In this document: positions 8,643-17,991 of the stretch, piece by piece
Layout: each line of letters starts with the position of its first letter
Position numbering within the stretch: position 1 is the first letter of the stretch
Origin: Sulfuricurvum sp.
GTDB lineage: Bacteria; Campylobacterota; Campylobacteria; Campylobacterales; Sulfurimonadaceae
Direction: 5' to 3'
Assembly (NCBI GenBank): GCA_030693335.1
Contig: JAUYAU010000003.1
Span: forward strand, 1 to 64,000
Length of the DNA: 64,000 nt
Made by a program: the position numbers and the translations under genes
The notes under the pieces: model-generated
The model's database searches: none
Seen by the model: the letters and a program-made list of their open reading frames with translations, nothing else
What the model was told of the DNA's origin: nothing

Positions 8643-9032
8643 TTAGCGCTTAGAGAACTGACGTGAACGACGTGCTTTACGACGGCCCGGCTTCTTACGC
8701 TCAACGATACGTGAATCGCGAGTAAGCATACCGTACGGTTTAAGTACCGGACGGAAAGCTGGATCAAAAGTACAAAGTGCTCTTGAAATACCGTGACGAA
8801 GTGCATCAGATTGACCTGAGAACCCACCACCGGTAGTTTTAGCTTCGATATCTACAGATGTGTCTTGTTTAGTCAATGAAAGCGGTTGAGTAACACGCAA
8901 TTTCTTTGCTTCAAGACCACCAAGCCATGCATCAAGTGAAAGACCGTTAACAGTGATTTTACCTGTACCTGGAGTCATCCATACTTTAGCAATTGACGTT
9001 TTTCTTCTGCCGGTTGCATATGTTTTTGCCAT
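8643..9032 (-). CDS. rpsI: 30S ribosomal protein S9
   Basis: A 129-residue S9 protein. The [25 protein letters not shown] start, the [34 protein letters not shown] core and the basic [17 protein letters not shown] tail that reaches the P-site tRNA are all intact. It is the second gene of the universal rplM-rpsI pair, 9 nt after rplM, and is followed by an intrinsic terminator. Confidence 0.98.
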   Translation of the reverse strand: MAKTYATGRRKTSIAKVWMTPGTGKITVNGLSLDAWLGGLEAKKLRVTQPLSLTKQDTSVDIEAKTTGGGFSGQSDALRHGISRALCTFDPAFRPVLKPYGMLTRDSRIVERKKPGRRKARRSRQFSKR

Positions 9033-9041
9033 AGTTAATCC

Positions 9042-9464
9042 TTACTTTGCAAGCTGTGCAGAGTGTGGATGCTCAGCATCTGCATAGACTTTTAGTTTTT
9101 TCAACATCGCGCGACCCAATTTTGTTTTAGGGAGCATTCCGCGTGCTGCAAGTTTGAAGAGTTTTTCAGTATTGTTTTCCAAAAGCTCTGTCATTTTTAC
9201 ACTTTTAACGCTACCGAAGTAACCACTGTGAGTATGGTATTCTTTGTTAGCCAATTTACCGCCGCCGTTGATAACGATTTTAGATGCGTTGATAATAACA
9301 ACGAAATCTCCACAGTCAACGTTTGGAGTAAAATATGGTTTGTCTTTTCCGCGAAGGCGAGCTGCAACATCCGTCATCAAACGACCGAATGTTTTTCCCT
9401 CTGCATCAATTAAAACCCATTTACGATCGATTTGCTCAGGTGTTGCAATTTTAGTAAATTTCAT
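9042..9464 (-). CDS. rplM: 50S ribosomal protein L13
   Basis: A 140-residue L13 protein. RKWVLIDAEGKTFGRLMTDVAARLRGKDKPYFTPNVDCGDFVVIINASKI is the family core, and AARGMLPKTKLGRAMLKKLKVYADAEHPHSAQ the C-terminal signature. I place the start at the ATG, 7 nt after an AAGGAG; the adjacent in-frame GTG one codon earlier is only 4 nt from the SD. A TAAAAT box at 9504-9509 on the minus strand may be its -10 element. Confidence 0.97.
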   Translation of the reverse strand: MKFTKIATPEQIDRKWVLIDAEGKTFGRLMTDVAARLRGKDKPYFTPNVDCGDFVVIINASKIVINGGGKLANKEYHTHSGYFGSVKSVKMTELLENNTEKLFKLAARGMLPKTKLGRAMLKKLKVYADAEHPHSAQLAK

Positions 9465-9516
9465 CACGAGTCTCCTTAATTAGTCTCTATAAATAGTGGC
9501 GAAATTTTACCCATTT

Positions 9517-9544
9517 AAACTTATAACTTACTTAAATTAAGTTT
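9517..9544 (-). terminator. A+T-rich inverted repeat after addA
   Basis: AAACTTA (9517-9523) pairs with TAAGTTT (9538-9544), with an inner palindrome ACTTAAATTAAGT. It lies directly after the addA stop and before the rplM promoter. The stem is all A/T apart from one G-C pair per arm, so its strength as a terminator is doubtful. Confidence 0.3.
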
Positions 9545-9545
9545 A

Positions 9546-12254
9546 CTATAAGCACTCTATAAATTTAACACTCTCGCTATTGAGGTAACAAAGGTACCCT
9601 TTTACAGCCCCTCCGCCAAGAGCACGCACCGCATCCATGTACATTCTGACTTGAATTTTATGGGAGAAACTCTCTTCTTGTCCTGTTTTGTAATCAATAA
9701 CCGTCCAGTCCCCTGCATCGTTTTGTATGAGCAAATCGATAATACGCATCTCGCCATTATAAACAAAGCGCTTTTCTTTATAGTGTCTTCCTTGCGTCAA
9801 ACTGCAAAACGTTTCATCACGCAGCAATGTTTCCAATGCCGTACGCATCGTATCAATCTTTTCGATCCCGATACGTGCACCGTATCGCTTTCGCGCCGAT
9901 TCGATCGCGGCATGTATCGACTCATGTTTGAAATCACCCATCATCTCTAATGCATAGTGAAGTGCCAGACCATACTGTACCGCATCGTAGTCAAAGGTCT
10001 CATTGGATTCTGGGCGCACCACCTCATCTTGTCTTCCGTATGATACAGCCTTATATTCTAAGGGTATAAGGGGCTGAGAGACTTGAACGCAAGAAGAATC
10101 AAATACTTTTTCTCCCCAACTTCCCTCAACAAGATCCAAAGGAGCAAACCAAGACGATTTTGGCTTGGCAATGATACTTAGCGATTGAACCGCTCGGGTC
10201 AAGGCTACATACAAGCCGTTAAGCTGATCTTCCCCCTCCAATGCTCTTTCCTTCTCCAGCGCCGATTTATACGCAATATCCAACTCTTCGCGCCCTTTGA
10301 TACGGTAAAAAAGGCGTGAGAGTGTCAAACCCTCATACTCATAGACGATACTCTCTCCACGGCTTCTAGGTATCCCTAAACGATCCAAAACGAGTACGTG
10401 CTCAAACTCCAACCCTTTGGATTTATGCACCGTCATAATCCGTATTCCGTGAAGATCGCTTTGGGGAGCATTCGCATCAAGACGTTCTATCTCAAAAGCT
10501 ACCTCTTCTATGTCACGATAATGATTGAGATGCTCGATAAACATCATGGCACTCTTATCACCGATTCTGTGATCGCGTATAAAACGGATAGCTTGTTCTT
10601 GTAAATCAGTAATGGTAACAGGCTGTATCGTTTGGGCTTCAACACCCAAAAGCGCAGCGCAGTTATGCCGATAAATATCGGCTCTAAAATAACAATAGCG
10701 TAAGTACTCAATCACCGTTTTGACACTTCGCTGATGTATCAGTTTAGACGTCGCTTCACTCACCACATCCAAATCGTGTTCTTCGAGATATTCCTGAAGC
10801 TTTCCGGCATCGGAATTCGTCACACACAAAACAGCTATTTCATCTTGAGGAATCCCCATTTTGACCAATCGCTCGATCCCCTCGTAAACCGTTTTAACTG
10901 GTTCTTCACTGATAAGGACTTCAACGTATCCCCCTTTTTTGGATGAGGGCGAGCCTTGTGGAATATAGCGTTTCATTTTGGCGCCAAAGACTCGGTTTAC
11001 AAATTCCACCACGCACGCTTTTGAGCGGTAATTCACCTCCAGTGGACGTACCTGCACCTCAAAATGGTTGGCAACATCATAAAACAAAGCGCTCACTCCG
11101 CCGCGAAAGCGGTAAATTGATTGTTTCACATCCCCGACGAAGAAAAAACTTCCCCCCTCATTGATCCCTTTTCCCGCACTGATCTCTTCGATCAAAGGAC
11201 GCAGAATATCAAACTGGATGACGCTTGTATCCTGAAATTCATCCAGCAACAGGTGTTTCATTCTTGCATCAAGCCGAAAATAGAGAAATTCGCTCTCCAC
11301 CTTCCCCCGTAACAAAGAGTGAACCATCAGTGTAATATCATCAAAGGTCAGCTCTTGGTTTTGCCGCATGATGGAGTTGCGGCTTTTAATGTAAATATTT
11401 AAAAGGCGAAACACTCCTGCAAAAAAATCAGATTCACGGGATTGCATTTGCATTCGTACCGTCTCCTGAAGACTTTGCAAAAGCTCGTCCATCTTTGGTT
11501 CATAGATTTTTTTGAAATCCCAATACTCCATACTCGGTTTAAAAAGCCACGTTTTACCCAAAAGCGCATCGTAATTTTCAATCTCCATCGTTTTGCGGGC
11601 ACGGTCACTCAGCGGCTTGCTCAATACAAGCGATGAGAGTTCAGATGCAAGATGCATCGCGTGCTCATACGGATTAAAAGAGAGGCTCACACTGGGCAGC
11701 TCTATGGCCTCAAACTCTTTGTGTTTCGCATACAGCTGTGCGAGGAGTATAAAAATATCGTCCAAACGTTTACTGCTCAATTGCGCCAATCCAACCAGCG
11801 ATCCCATCTCACCCGATACTTCTATTTCATGTAAAAAGCGCTCTAAAAATTTTTGCTCATGATGCGACGTCGCGGCCGTGTAAGTGGGCATAATCCCCGC
11901 ATTGAGAGCAAATTTACGCAAAATGGTTCCAAAAAACTTATCAATCGTCGAAATGTGAATATCACTGCGCAAAAAACGAAGCAATATTTTTTTTCGCTGT
12001 GCCAGTATCTCTTGCTCACTTATCCCGCTTAAACGTGCTATTTCTGCCAACTCCGCACGTGTTTCTAGGGCTTTAAGTGTTTCAATCACCCGCTGCATCA
12101 TCTCGTTGGCCGCTTTGTTCGTAAACGTCAATGCCGTAATGGATGAGGGGTCTTCACCCATAAAGAGAAGGCTTAGATATCGAACAACCAAGTTAAACGT
12201 TTTACCGCTTCCGGCACTCGCTTCATACGCTAAAAAAGGCTCAAACTGGCTCAT
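9546..12254 (-). CDS. addA: AddA/RecB-like UvrD-family helicase-nuclease
   Basis: A 902-residue superfamily 1 DNA helicase with a C-terminal nuclease. Walker A is EASAGSGKTFN near residue 12, Walker B is LLLDEFQDTS, motif VI region is MTVHKSKGLEFEHVLVLDR, and the PD-(D/E)XK nuclease is seen as MRIIDLLIQNDAGDWTVIDYKTGQEE near the C terminus. It should resect double-strand breaks for RecA loading. It is shorter than Bacillus AddA, as is usual in this phylum. It starts directly after the addB stop, so the two subunits are co-expressed. Confidence 0.9.
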   Translation of the reverse strand: MSQFEPFLAYEASAGSGKTFNLVVRYLSLLFMGEDPSSITALTFTNKAANEMMQRVIETLKALETRAELAEIARLSGISEQEILAQRKKILLRFLRSDIHISTIDKFFGTILRKFALNAGIMPTYTAATSHHEQKFLERFLHEIEVSGEMGSLVGLAQLSSKRLDDIFILLAQLYAKHKEFEAIELPSVSLSFNPYEHAMHLASELSSLVLSKPLSDRARKTMEIENYDALLGKTWLFKPSMEYWDFKKIYEPKMDELLQSLQETVRMQMQSRESDFFAGVFRLLNIYIKSRNSIMRQNQELTFDDITLMVHSLLRGKVESEFLYFRLDARMKHLLLDEFQDTSVIQFDILRPLIEEISAGKGINEGGSFFFVGDVKQSIYRFRGGVSALFYDVANHFEVQVRPLEVNYRSKACVVEFVNRVFGAKMKRYIPQGSPSSKKGGYVEVLISEEPVKTVYEGIERLVKMGIPQDEIAVLCVTNSDAGKLQEYLEEHDLDVVSEATSKLIHQRSVKTVIEYLRYCYFRADIYRHNCAALLGVEAQTIQPVTITDLQEQAIRFIRDHRIGDKSAMMFIEHLNHYRDIEEVAFEIERLDANAPQSDLHGIRIMTVHKSKGLEFEHVLVLDRLGIPRSRGESIVYEYEGLTLSRLFYRIKGREELDIAYKSALEKERALEGEDQLNGLYVALTRAVQSLSIIAKPKSSWFAPLDLVEGSWGEKVFDSSCVQVSQPLIPLEYKAVSYGRQDEVVRPESNETFDYDAVQYGLALHYALEMMGDFKHESIHAAIESARKRYGARIGIEKIDTMRTALETLLRDETFCSLTQGRHYKEKRFVYNGEMRIIDLLIQNDAGDWTVIDYKTGQEESFSHKIQVRMYMDAVRALGGGAVKGYLCYLNSESVKFIECL

Positions 12255-14591
12255 CTACAGCTCCCTCTCGCACAAGGTCGCGTAAGTACAATGTCGACAG
12301 CGACTTAGATCCTCACACATCTCCCACACCCACTGTCGATTTTCCGCCAGCATTTGCAAGATCTCTTTGAGTTTTTGCGTTTTTGACTCCAAAAATTGCT
12401 CGAACTCAATTTTTCCCGTATTCAGATCATACACCCCGCATCGCACCACTGTTCCTAAGGGTGCTGCAAGAAGCGCATAGATACTCAATTGATAATCCAC
12501 ATCCTCCTCACGCACATCGCTGGAAGTCGATGCGTATTTACCCGTTTTATAATCCAGTACTTCCAATCCCTCAAGTGTGCGATCAATACGATCAATACGT
12601 CCTGTTAAACGTATCCCGCAAACAAGTACATCTCCCTCTTTTTCACGATAGGCTACTCGCACCCCTTGTGCAAAACGCTGACGCTCCTGATCGTAAAAAG
12701 GGGTCAGTTTTTCAAGCCACAGATCTTGGACGTAACGCTGCATCACATCCTGCAGTTCATACTCGCGTAATGTGCTTCCCAAAGCTTCTTTGATTTGTAA
12801 TGCACTTTCATAATAGTCTGCGGAAGCGTACACTTTTTCAAGCGCGCCATGCAGCCGATTGCCGATTTCACGCTCTCGTGAAAGGTCTTGTGCTTTTTCG
12901 TGCTCTTTTATTTTTTCGATGTATTTGTAATAAAATTGGCGCTTACACGTTAAAAAACTTTTTAATCCGCTGGCGGAGAGGGGATGGGCGGTAAAATCGT
13001 ATTGCGTCTCAATGTGACGTTTTACCCGCTCTTTAAAAACAGGCTTAGGCAAAATAGCGCTTCCATAATCGACCTGCGCTTCGCGCATCTGGATCCCTAA
13101 TTGCAATAAAAAGCGTGAGGGTACCGACTCTGAATTTTGGACACAGGAAATCGCCACTTCTTGCGCACGGTTAAACAACATCCAATAATAGTGCTTTTGC
13201 AAGGATTCACGATCAGCAGTTGTCGGAAGGTCGGCTATTTTACGTATTTGCGTATTCAAAAAAAGATCTTTTTGACTTCGATGCGGAACATACCCCTCAT
13301 TGAAATCAACCACCAATACCCCGTCAAAACTCATCCCGCGTGTTTCCAGTAATCCCATAACCGTGATCTTCCCCCCGCCGACATCATCAATGGAGCGGCT
13401 TTTGACACGGTTAAAGAAGATTCGCATTGCCAATTTGAATTCGACGCCCCCTAAAGCCGTAGAAAGAGGCTTGAAACGATTTAATTCTTCAATCAGGATC
13501 TCTTTTACCTCGGTACTGTGCGTCTCCTCACTCATCATCGCGCACAGATGTTCTAAATCGGCATAGTTAAACGGCAGATAATAATGGGCTTTGACCCAAT
13601 CCATCAAATCCGAAGAGATTTTAGAGACACGGGCTTTATTCTCAGCACTGTGCTCTTCCAAATAAAGCTCAATAGCATCGATGGTCCGAATCGTCGAGTC
13701 ATCCTTCATCGAAGTCCCCATCGCAAAGTTAAAATTATTCTCTTCATCAAACAATTTCACATACTGCGCAAACTGCTCATCAGGAACCACAACCACAATA
13801 GCACGCGGATCAATCCCCTTTTCAACCATCTGCACAATTTTCGCTTTGACGAAGCCCACTTGTATGAGGCGATTGTGAAATACCTCACACGTAACATGAC
13901 TCAAGGTATCAATGGGAACCGATTCAAGGATTTGCAACGTACTCAACGAAAATACAACACGATGTCCCTCTTCTATATCCAGAGACAACTCTCTGAGGCG
14001 TTGTGACATCTTTTCATTATAGGCTGTCGCGTGATATACACACTGAAGTGATACGACTGCCGCACACGCTTCCAATACCTTCAGCTCGTATCGGCTCAAA
14101 TACCCCTCAATATGCACCGTGATAACATCAAATTCTTTTAAGTAGCCCTCATAAATAGTCACTGTCGATTTTGAAAAAATTGGATCGCTCCAACGGTTCG
14201 CCACGGCTACATCACGATACCTGTGGAGAAGATGCTTCAAAATAGCAATATGTTCTTCGTACTCTCCATAGATATCCGCATTTTCCAAAGCACTAATATC
14301 CACCATCTCACCGCTGAGCTCTTCAAAAAAACGAAAAATGTATTGGGAGTTTTGAATGAAAGTAAAAAAGTTACGCTCAATATTTAAACTGGCGAAAGAA
14401 GAAAAATCAGAAGCTTCATGCAGACCTAGAAGGCGTAAATCATCATCCGGAACAATGACATTGTTTGAGAGAATAACCCGATCTAAAAAATCACTCATTC
14501 CTATAAAGGTAGGTAAAAAACCTTCACTGCACCCCTCTAAGGCATTACGAATCGCACGTGATGTCGGAAATACGACACAGGTGCGTTGCAT
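12255..14591 (-). CDS. addB: AddB-like PD-(D/E)XK nuclease subunit
   Basis: A 778-residue partner of AddA. The N-terminal region resembles an inactivated helicase (MQRTCVVFPTSRAIRNAL with no complete Walker A). The nuclease domain is at the end: SASGLKSFLTCKRQFYYKYI with the first cysteine, GRIDRIDRTLEGLEVLDYKTGKY with catalytic residues, and CRHCTYATLC completing the four-cysteine iron-sulfur staple seen in AddB. The ATG overlaps the FixH-like gene stop (TAATG). Together with AddA it forms the break-repair complex. Confidence 0.88.
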   Translation of the reverse strand: MQRTCVVFPTSRAIRNALEGCSEGFLPTFIGMSDFLDRVILSNNVIVPDDDLRLLGLHEASDFSSFASLNIERNFFTFIQNSQYIFRFFEELSGEMVDISALENADIYGEYEEHIAILKHLLHRYRDVAVANRWSDPIFSKSTVTIYEGYLKEFDVITVHIEGYLSRYELKVLEACAAVVSLQCVYHATAYNEKMSQRLRELSLDIEEGHRVVFSLSTLQILESVPIDTLSHVTCEVFHNRLIQVGFVKAKIVQMVEKGIDPRAIVVVVPDEQFAQYVKLFDEENNFNFAMGTSMKDDSTIRTIDAIELYLEEHSAENKARVSKISSDLMDWVKAHYYLPFNYADLEHLCAMMSEETHSTEVKEILIEELNRFKPLSTALGGVEFKLAMRIFFNRVKSRSIDDVGGGKITVMGLLETRGMSFDGVLVVDFNEGYVPHRSQKDLFLNTQIRKIADLPTTADRESLQKHYYWMLFNRAQEVAISCVQNSESVPSRFLLQLGIQMREAQVDYGSAILPKPVFKERVKRHIETQYDFTAHPLSASGLKSFLTCKRQFYYKYIEKIKEHEKAQDLSREREIGNRLHGALEKVYASADYYESALQIKEALGSTLREYELQDVMQRYVQDLWLEKLTPFYDQERQRFAQGVRVAYREKEGDVLVCGIRLTGRIDRIDRTLEGLEVLDYKTGKYASTSSDVREEDVDYQLSIYALLAAPLGTVVRCGVYDLNTGKIEFEQFLESKTQKLKEILQMLAENRQWVWEMCEDLSRCRHCTYATLCEREL

Positions 14592-15106
14592 TAAAACTCA
14601 AAAGTATTAGGATTTCGGGTATCAGCTTTGAGGTTATAATAGCGCTGATCTTCACCAATCGTTATTTTTGCCATAATATCCCATCGCCCTGCTTTTGGCA
14701 AGTCAATAGCTTTAAATGTATAAACTCCATTTTTAATAACAGGTTTATCGAGTGTAATGTCAAGCTTGGTAGTATCAGGTCGTGTTAACACAACACTTAG
14801 ATTTGCATCTTCAATCGGATTACCAGATTTGTCTTTGATCGTATAGGCAATAACCGATTTTTTATCACTGATTTGCGGAGTCAAAAAAGTGATGCTGTAT
14901 TTTTTATCAAATTCAATCTTAGCATTAATAATTTCATTAACATTTTTATCATATTCATGATAATTTTGCATCCCGTATCCTGACATTTCAACAGGATTAT
15001 TAAGTGCTACTTTAATCGTTGCTACCGAAAACCCAATTACTATGATAATAGATATACTAATAATCCATGGCCATTTTTTGCCTGCATCTTTATTTATCAT
15101 ATTCAC
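14591..15106 (-). CDS. FixH-like membrane protein of the cbb3 operon
   Basis: A 171-residue protein with one N-terminal membrane segment (WPWIISISIIIVIGFSVATIKVAL) and a periplasmic domain with KYSITFLTP, GNPIEDANLSVVLTRPD and PKAGRWDIMAKI, the pattern of the FixH/CcoH family that helps assemble or stabilise cytochrome cbb3 oxidase. The likely start is GTG at 15106, overlapping the preceding stop as GTGA. Its place at the end of the cco operon supports the role. The family assignment is by pattern and context. Confidence 0.7.
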   Translation of the reverse strand: MNMINKDAGKKWPWIISISIIIVIGFSVATIKVALNNPVEMSGYGMQNYHEYDKNVNEIINAKIEFDKKYSITFLTPQISDKKSVIAYTIKDKSGNPIEDANLSVVLTRPDTTKLDITLDKPVIKNGVYTFKAIDLPKAGRWDIMAKITIGEDQRYYNLKADTRNPNTFEF

Positions 15107-15801
15107 TTTGCTCTCTTTTTTTTAAAATAACGACCCCAAACATATCTCCCTAATGCAAATAATATCGTGCCATAAAATATTGCTCGCAAAATATCAATAA
15201 ATGTCTGACTCTCACTTCCCGCAGAAGTACTCAATGTTTGACCTCTCGAGGCCGCAATTTGTTCTGCCGTATCCGCATAACCGTTAAACATTCCTACTGC
15301 ATATTTTTTAACGATATCTTCGCCCTTTGCACGTTCAGCTAAAATGGGCAACACCGTTCCGCCACTGTTTGATAGCAACTCTTTTACTTCATCATAACTT
15401 CGTGCAAATAATATACTGCTCACAACTGCCCCAATAAAAGTCGCATTAGGGTTAAGAATCTGTGCCTTATTAAAATCCTTATATAAAGACGTTGGACGCG
15501 CCAAAATATCAACTTGCTTTTGTAATTCAACAAACGTCATGATGACCGTAGGCCCATCGGTCTGTGCACTAATTTGTTTTTCAAAATCACTGATTGACTG
15601 ATTGTTTTCCAAATCACGAACCATAACCAAATAAAGAGAAACACCAGTCTTTGCCTTAAGCTCAGAACCTACTGTCTCAATTTGTTTCGTAAAATTCGGA
15701 TTCTTAACAACATCATCTTTGTATAAAAATTCTGCTTGAAGTGACGCGCAAAGAAAGAATAACCAAAAGGTGAGGGCCGCAAGCCCTCGCGAGAATAACA
15801 A
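15103..15801 (-). CDS. Secreted/anchored TPM-domain-like protein of the cbb3 operon
   Basis: About 232 residues: a signal sequence (LAALTFWLFFLCASLQA), an extracytoplasmic domain that resembles TPM domains (the pattern LKAKTGVSLYLVMVRDL and TVIMTFVELQKQVDILA), and a C-terminal membrane segment with a basic tail (GRYVWGRYFKKKRAK). TPM domains occur in photosystem repair proteins and oxidase-linked envelope proteins. I chose TTG at 15801, 6 nt after AAGGGA; a TTG at 15822 extends the frame but has no SD. The function is unknown; placement suggests a part in oxidase maturation. Confidence 0.6.
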   Translation of the reverse strand: MLFSRGLAALTFWLFFLCASLQAEFLYKDDVVKNPNFTKQIETVGSELKAKTGVSLYLVMVRDLENNQSISDFEKQISAQTDGPTVIMTFVELQKQVDILARPTSLYKDFNKAQILNPNATFIGAVVSSILFARSYDEVKELLSNSGGTVLPILAERAKGEDIVKKYAVGMFNGYADTAEQIAASRGQTLSTSAGSESQTFIDILRAIFYGTILFALGRYVWGRYFKKKRAK

Positions 15802-15811
15802 CCGCTGTCCC

Positions 15812-15913
15812 TTATCCAACAAATAAATGGTTAGGAGTTAAAACAGCATACAATGTAACGATAGCTGAAATGATCAAGGCCACAGTAATAAGTTTACCCA
15901 TGATATTTGACAT
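15812..15913 (-). CDS. 33-residue single-span membrane peptide in the cbb3 operon
   Basis: An ORF too short for most gene callers. It starts with MSNIMGKLITVALI, runs as one hydrophobic helix (about residues 8-26) and ends PNHLFVG. A strong AAGGAG SD lies 6 nt before the ATG, and the ATG shares one base with the TAA of the DUF4006 gene (TAATG). It resembles in size and topology the tiny single-span cbb3 subunits such as CcoM of Pseudomonas, but I see no clear sequence match. Its strong SD, coupling and clean helix make translation likely. Confidence 0.65.
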   Translation of the reverse strand: MSNIMGKLITVALIISAIVTLYAVLTPNHLFVG

Positions 15914-16131
15914 TACTTATCTCCTTCTTTAACATCAACCATATGTTTAGCATTTTGGGCACTGAACATTTTGATTTCTTTTTCGTTATCAATTTTATAG
16001 AAATTGCTTGCATTCTTTTGTTGAGTAAAGATTGATGCAACCGTTAATACCGCTACAATCGAGAGCAACAAAACGACCGCAATGAGCATTCCAGTGATCC
16101 CGTCTAATGCAAAGATGCTACGATTTTCCAT
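15913..16131 (-). CDS. DUF4006 family membrane protein
   Basis: A 72-residue protein with one membrane segment (GITGMLIAVVLLLSIVAVLTVASIFT) and a short polar tail. It sits directly after ccoP and from memory matches the small DUF4006 protein found behind ccoNOQP in Campylobacterota. No enzymatic motif is visible; a role in oxidase assembly or stability is inferred from its constant position. Confidence 0.75.
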   Translation of the reverse strand: MENRSIFALDGITGMLIAVVLLLSIVAVLTVASIFTQQKNASNFYKIDNEKEIKMFSAQNAKHMVDVKEGDK

Positions 16132-16141
16132 TATTCGCTCC

Positions 16142-17062
16142 TTATTTTTGACTCAAGCTTGATACGTATGCACCAATTGCTTTTATTTGTATCTCTGTAA
16201 GATTGTTAAATGCCGGCATTGTACCGATTGCACCTTTTTTACCGTCTTTTAATACGGACGCAACCATATCAGGATCCATTGCGTTAAGTTTTGGGGCAAC
16301 CATTGGCATACCTTCACCATTTTCACCATGACACGTATTACAGGTACCTGCTGCAAATGCTGCTTTACCTGCTGCATCATCGGCTTTAAATCCATTTGCA
16401 ACATAGTTGGAAACTGCATCTATTTGTACAGGATCTTGCAGCAACATTGGTGGCATTCCACCAGGGAAACTGGTTTTCATGTAATTGCCGCCATTGTTAA
16501 TCACATACTTGACCGATTCAGCACTAATACGCTCATGCAGATCCGATGCTTTTCCATCCATACCGTCGGCTTGAAGACCATGGCATGCTGCACAGTTGGA
16601 GTTAAATGCCGATTCACCCATCTCTTTTAAATATTCAGGGTCTTTTACTTTTTCTGCATATTTTGCTTCAAACTTTTTATCATGAGAAGTAACTTCTTTG
16701 TTGTATTCACCAATTTGCGAATAACTGCCCAGTGGGTACCCTGCTAACATATACCAAATCGCCCAAACGACCAATCCAAAATAAATAACTGAGTAACCAA
16801 ATGGTGCTTCATTTTTGTATTCGCCGATGCCATCCCAATTCTCATCTGCAAGTTTTCCACTCGCAGTGTCATTTTGCATCTGCTTTACAAATTTTACAAC
16901 CACAACAGTAGTTATAACGAACAGTGCTACTGCACCTGAAATGGCCAGTTTATTAACCCAATCGCCTTCTCCACCCATACCGCCGGCACCACCGACAGCA
17001 AGATAGGTAGCACCAGCCATTAACAGTAAGAATGCAATAGCGGCAAGTATAGTCTTATTCAT
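16142..17062 (-). CDS. ccoP: Cytochrome cbb3 oxidase diheme subunit III
   Basis: A 306-residue membrane-anchored diheme cytochrome c. Two membrane segments lie in residues 1-110, and heme sites are CAACH at 157-161 and CNTCH at 241-245. It passes electrons from the bc1 complex or soluble cytochrome c to CcoO and CcoN. The GGEGD and GGMGG glycine-rich N terminus is seen in campylobacterial CcoP. A CAGGAGG SD precedes the ATG, which follows directly on the ccoQ stop. Confidence 0.97.
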   Translation of the reverse strand: MNKTILAAIAFLLLMAGATYLAVGGAGGMGGEGDWVNKLAISGAVALFVITTVVVVKFVKQMQNDTASGKLADENWDGIGEYKNEAPFGYSVIYFGLVVWAIWYMLAGYPLGSYSQIGEYNKEVTSHDKKFEAKYAEKVKDPEYLKEMGESAFNSNCAACHGLQADGMDGKASDLHERISAESVKYVINNGGNYMKTSFPGGMPPMLLQDPVQIDAVSNYVANGFKADDAAGKAAFAAGTCNTCHGENGEGMPMVAPKLNAMDPDMVASVLKDGKKGAIGTMPAFNNLTEIQIKAIGAYVSSLSQK

Positions 17063-17275
17063 TTATGCCTCCTGTTTTATATCATCGTTTTTTGAGATCT
17101 TTTCGACCGGTTGATCGCTGATCTCATCATGGAGCACTAAATTGCTGTACTTTTCATAATCTCTCGTTCCTTTTTTTTGGTCACTGTACAGATGATAAAT
17201 ATAACCATACAAAACTGCCACCAAAATGGCAGTTAGAATAAAGAATCCGTAAGCTTGAAGAGTTGCAATATCCAC
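17063..17275 (-). CDS. ccoQ: Cytochrome cbb3 oxidase subunit IV
   Basis: About 70 residues: one membrane segment (LQAYGFFILTAILVAVLYGYIYHLY) followed by a charged cytoplasmic tail, the CcoQ layout. CcoQ stabilises the cbb3 complex. The start is GTG at 17275, 5 nt after AAGGGG; an earlier GTG abuts the SD. It lies between ccoO and ccoP as usual. Confidence 0.88.
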   Translation of the reverse strand: MDIATLQAYGFFILTAILVAVLYGYIYHLYSDQKKGTRDYEKYSNLVLHDEISDQPVEKISKNDDIKQEA

Positions 17276-17284
17276 GCTCACCCC

Positions 17285-17977
17285 TTATTTCAATCGGTTA
17301 AGATAAGCGATCAGAGCAACTATTTCAGGAATTTTTCCTGCCGCAACTGCATCTTTAACTGCTTGATCTTTCATATCTGCTACCACTACTTTTGCTTCTT
17401 CAAGAGCAGAAGCATGAGCCCCATCTAAAGAGTCAGCCAGTGCTACAGTTTGCGTAGAACCATCTGCCGTTGGAAGCGGCTTGTTGTATGGAACCGCAAA
17501 CAATTGCTTGATCGTTAATTGCTCTGCATACGCTGTATCAACGTCTGCAATGTTCTTAAACAACCAAGGATATTTAGGCATGATTGATCCTGGGACAACT
17601 TCTTCTGGATCTCTCATATGGTTCTCATGCCAATCAGTTGTACGATAGTTTCCTACACGCATCAAATCAGGGCCTGTACGTTTTGATCCCCACAGGAATG
17701 GACGATCATATGCATATTCACCACTCTTTGAATAACTACCATAACGATCTGTTTCCGATTTAAATGGACGAATCAACTGTGAATGACATCCATTACAGTT
17801 ATTTTTTATATACACAAGGCGACCCGTAAGCTCAAGCGTAGAATAAGGCTTCGCGCCGACAATCGGGCGAGATGCTTGCGCAAAGTTTGGCAGGATCTCA
17901 ACGAGACCCGCAAACGCGATAACAACAAAGACAGCAACCGCAAAAAAGAACGGGTTTTTCTCTAACCAGTGAAACAT
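17285..17977 (-). CDS. ccoO: Cytochrome cbb3 oxidase monoheme subunit II
   Basis: A 230-residue membrane-anchored cytochrome c. One N-terminal membrane helix (residues 9-28) precedes heme site CNGCH at 61-65; RPFKSETDRYGSYSKSGEYAYDRPFLWGSKRTGPDL is the highly conserved CcoO block, and the SIMPKYPWLF methionine is the distal heme ligand. It sits 14 nt after ccoN. Confidence 0.97.
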   Translation of the reverse strand: MFHWLEKNPFFFAVAVFVVIAFAGLVEILPNFAQASRPIVGAKPYSTLELTGRLVYIKNNCNGCHSQLIRPFKSETDRYGSYSKSGEYAYDRPFLWGSKRTGPDLMRVGNYRTTDWHENHMRDPEEVVPGSIMPKYPWLFKNIADVDTAYAEQLTIKQLFAVPYNKPLPTADGSTQTVALADSLDGAHASALEEAKVVVADMKDQAVKDAVAAGKIPEIVALIAYLNRLK

Positions 17978-17991
17978 TTTCCCCTCCTTAA

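Noticed and set aside
12383-12793. 136-codon frame antisense to addB
   Set aside because: Shadow of addB; composition is not protein-like and there is no SD.
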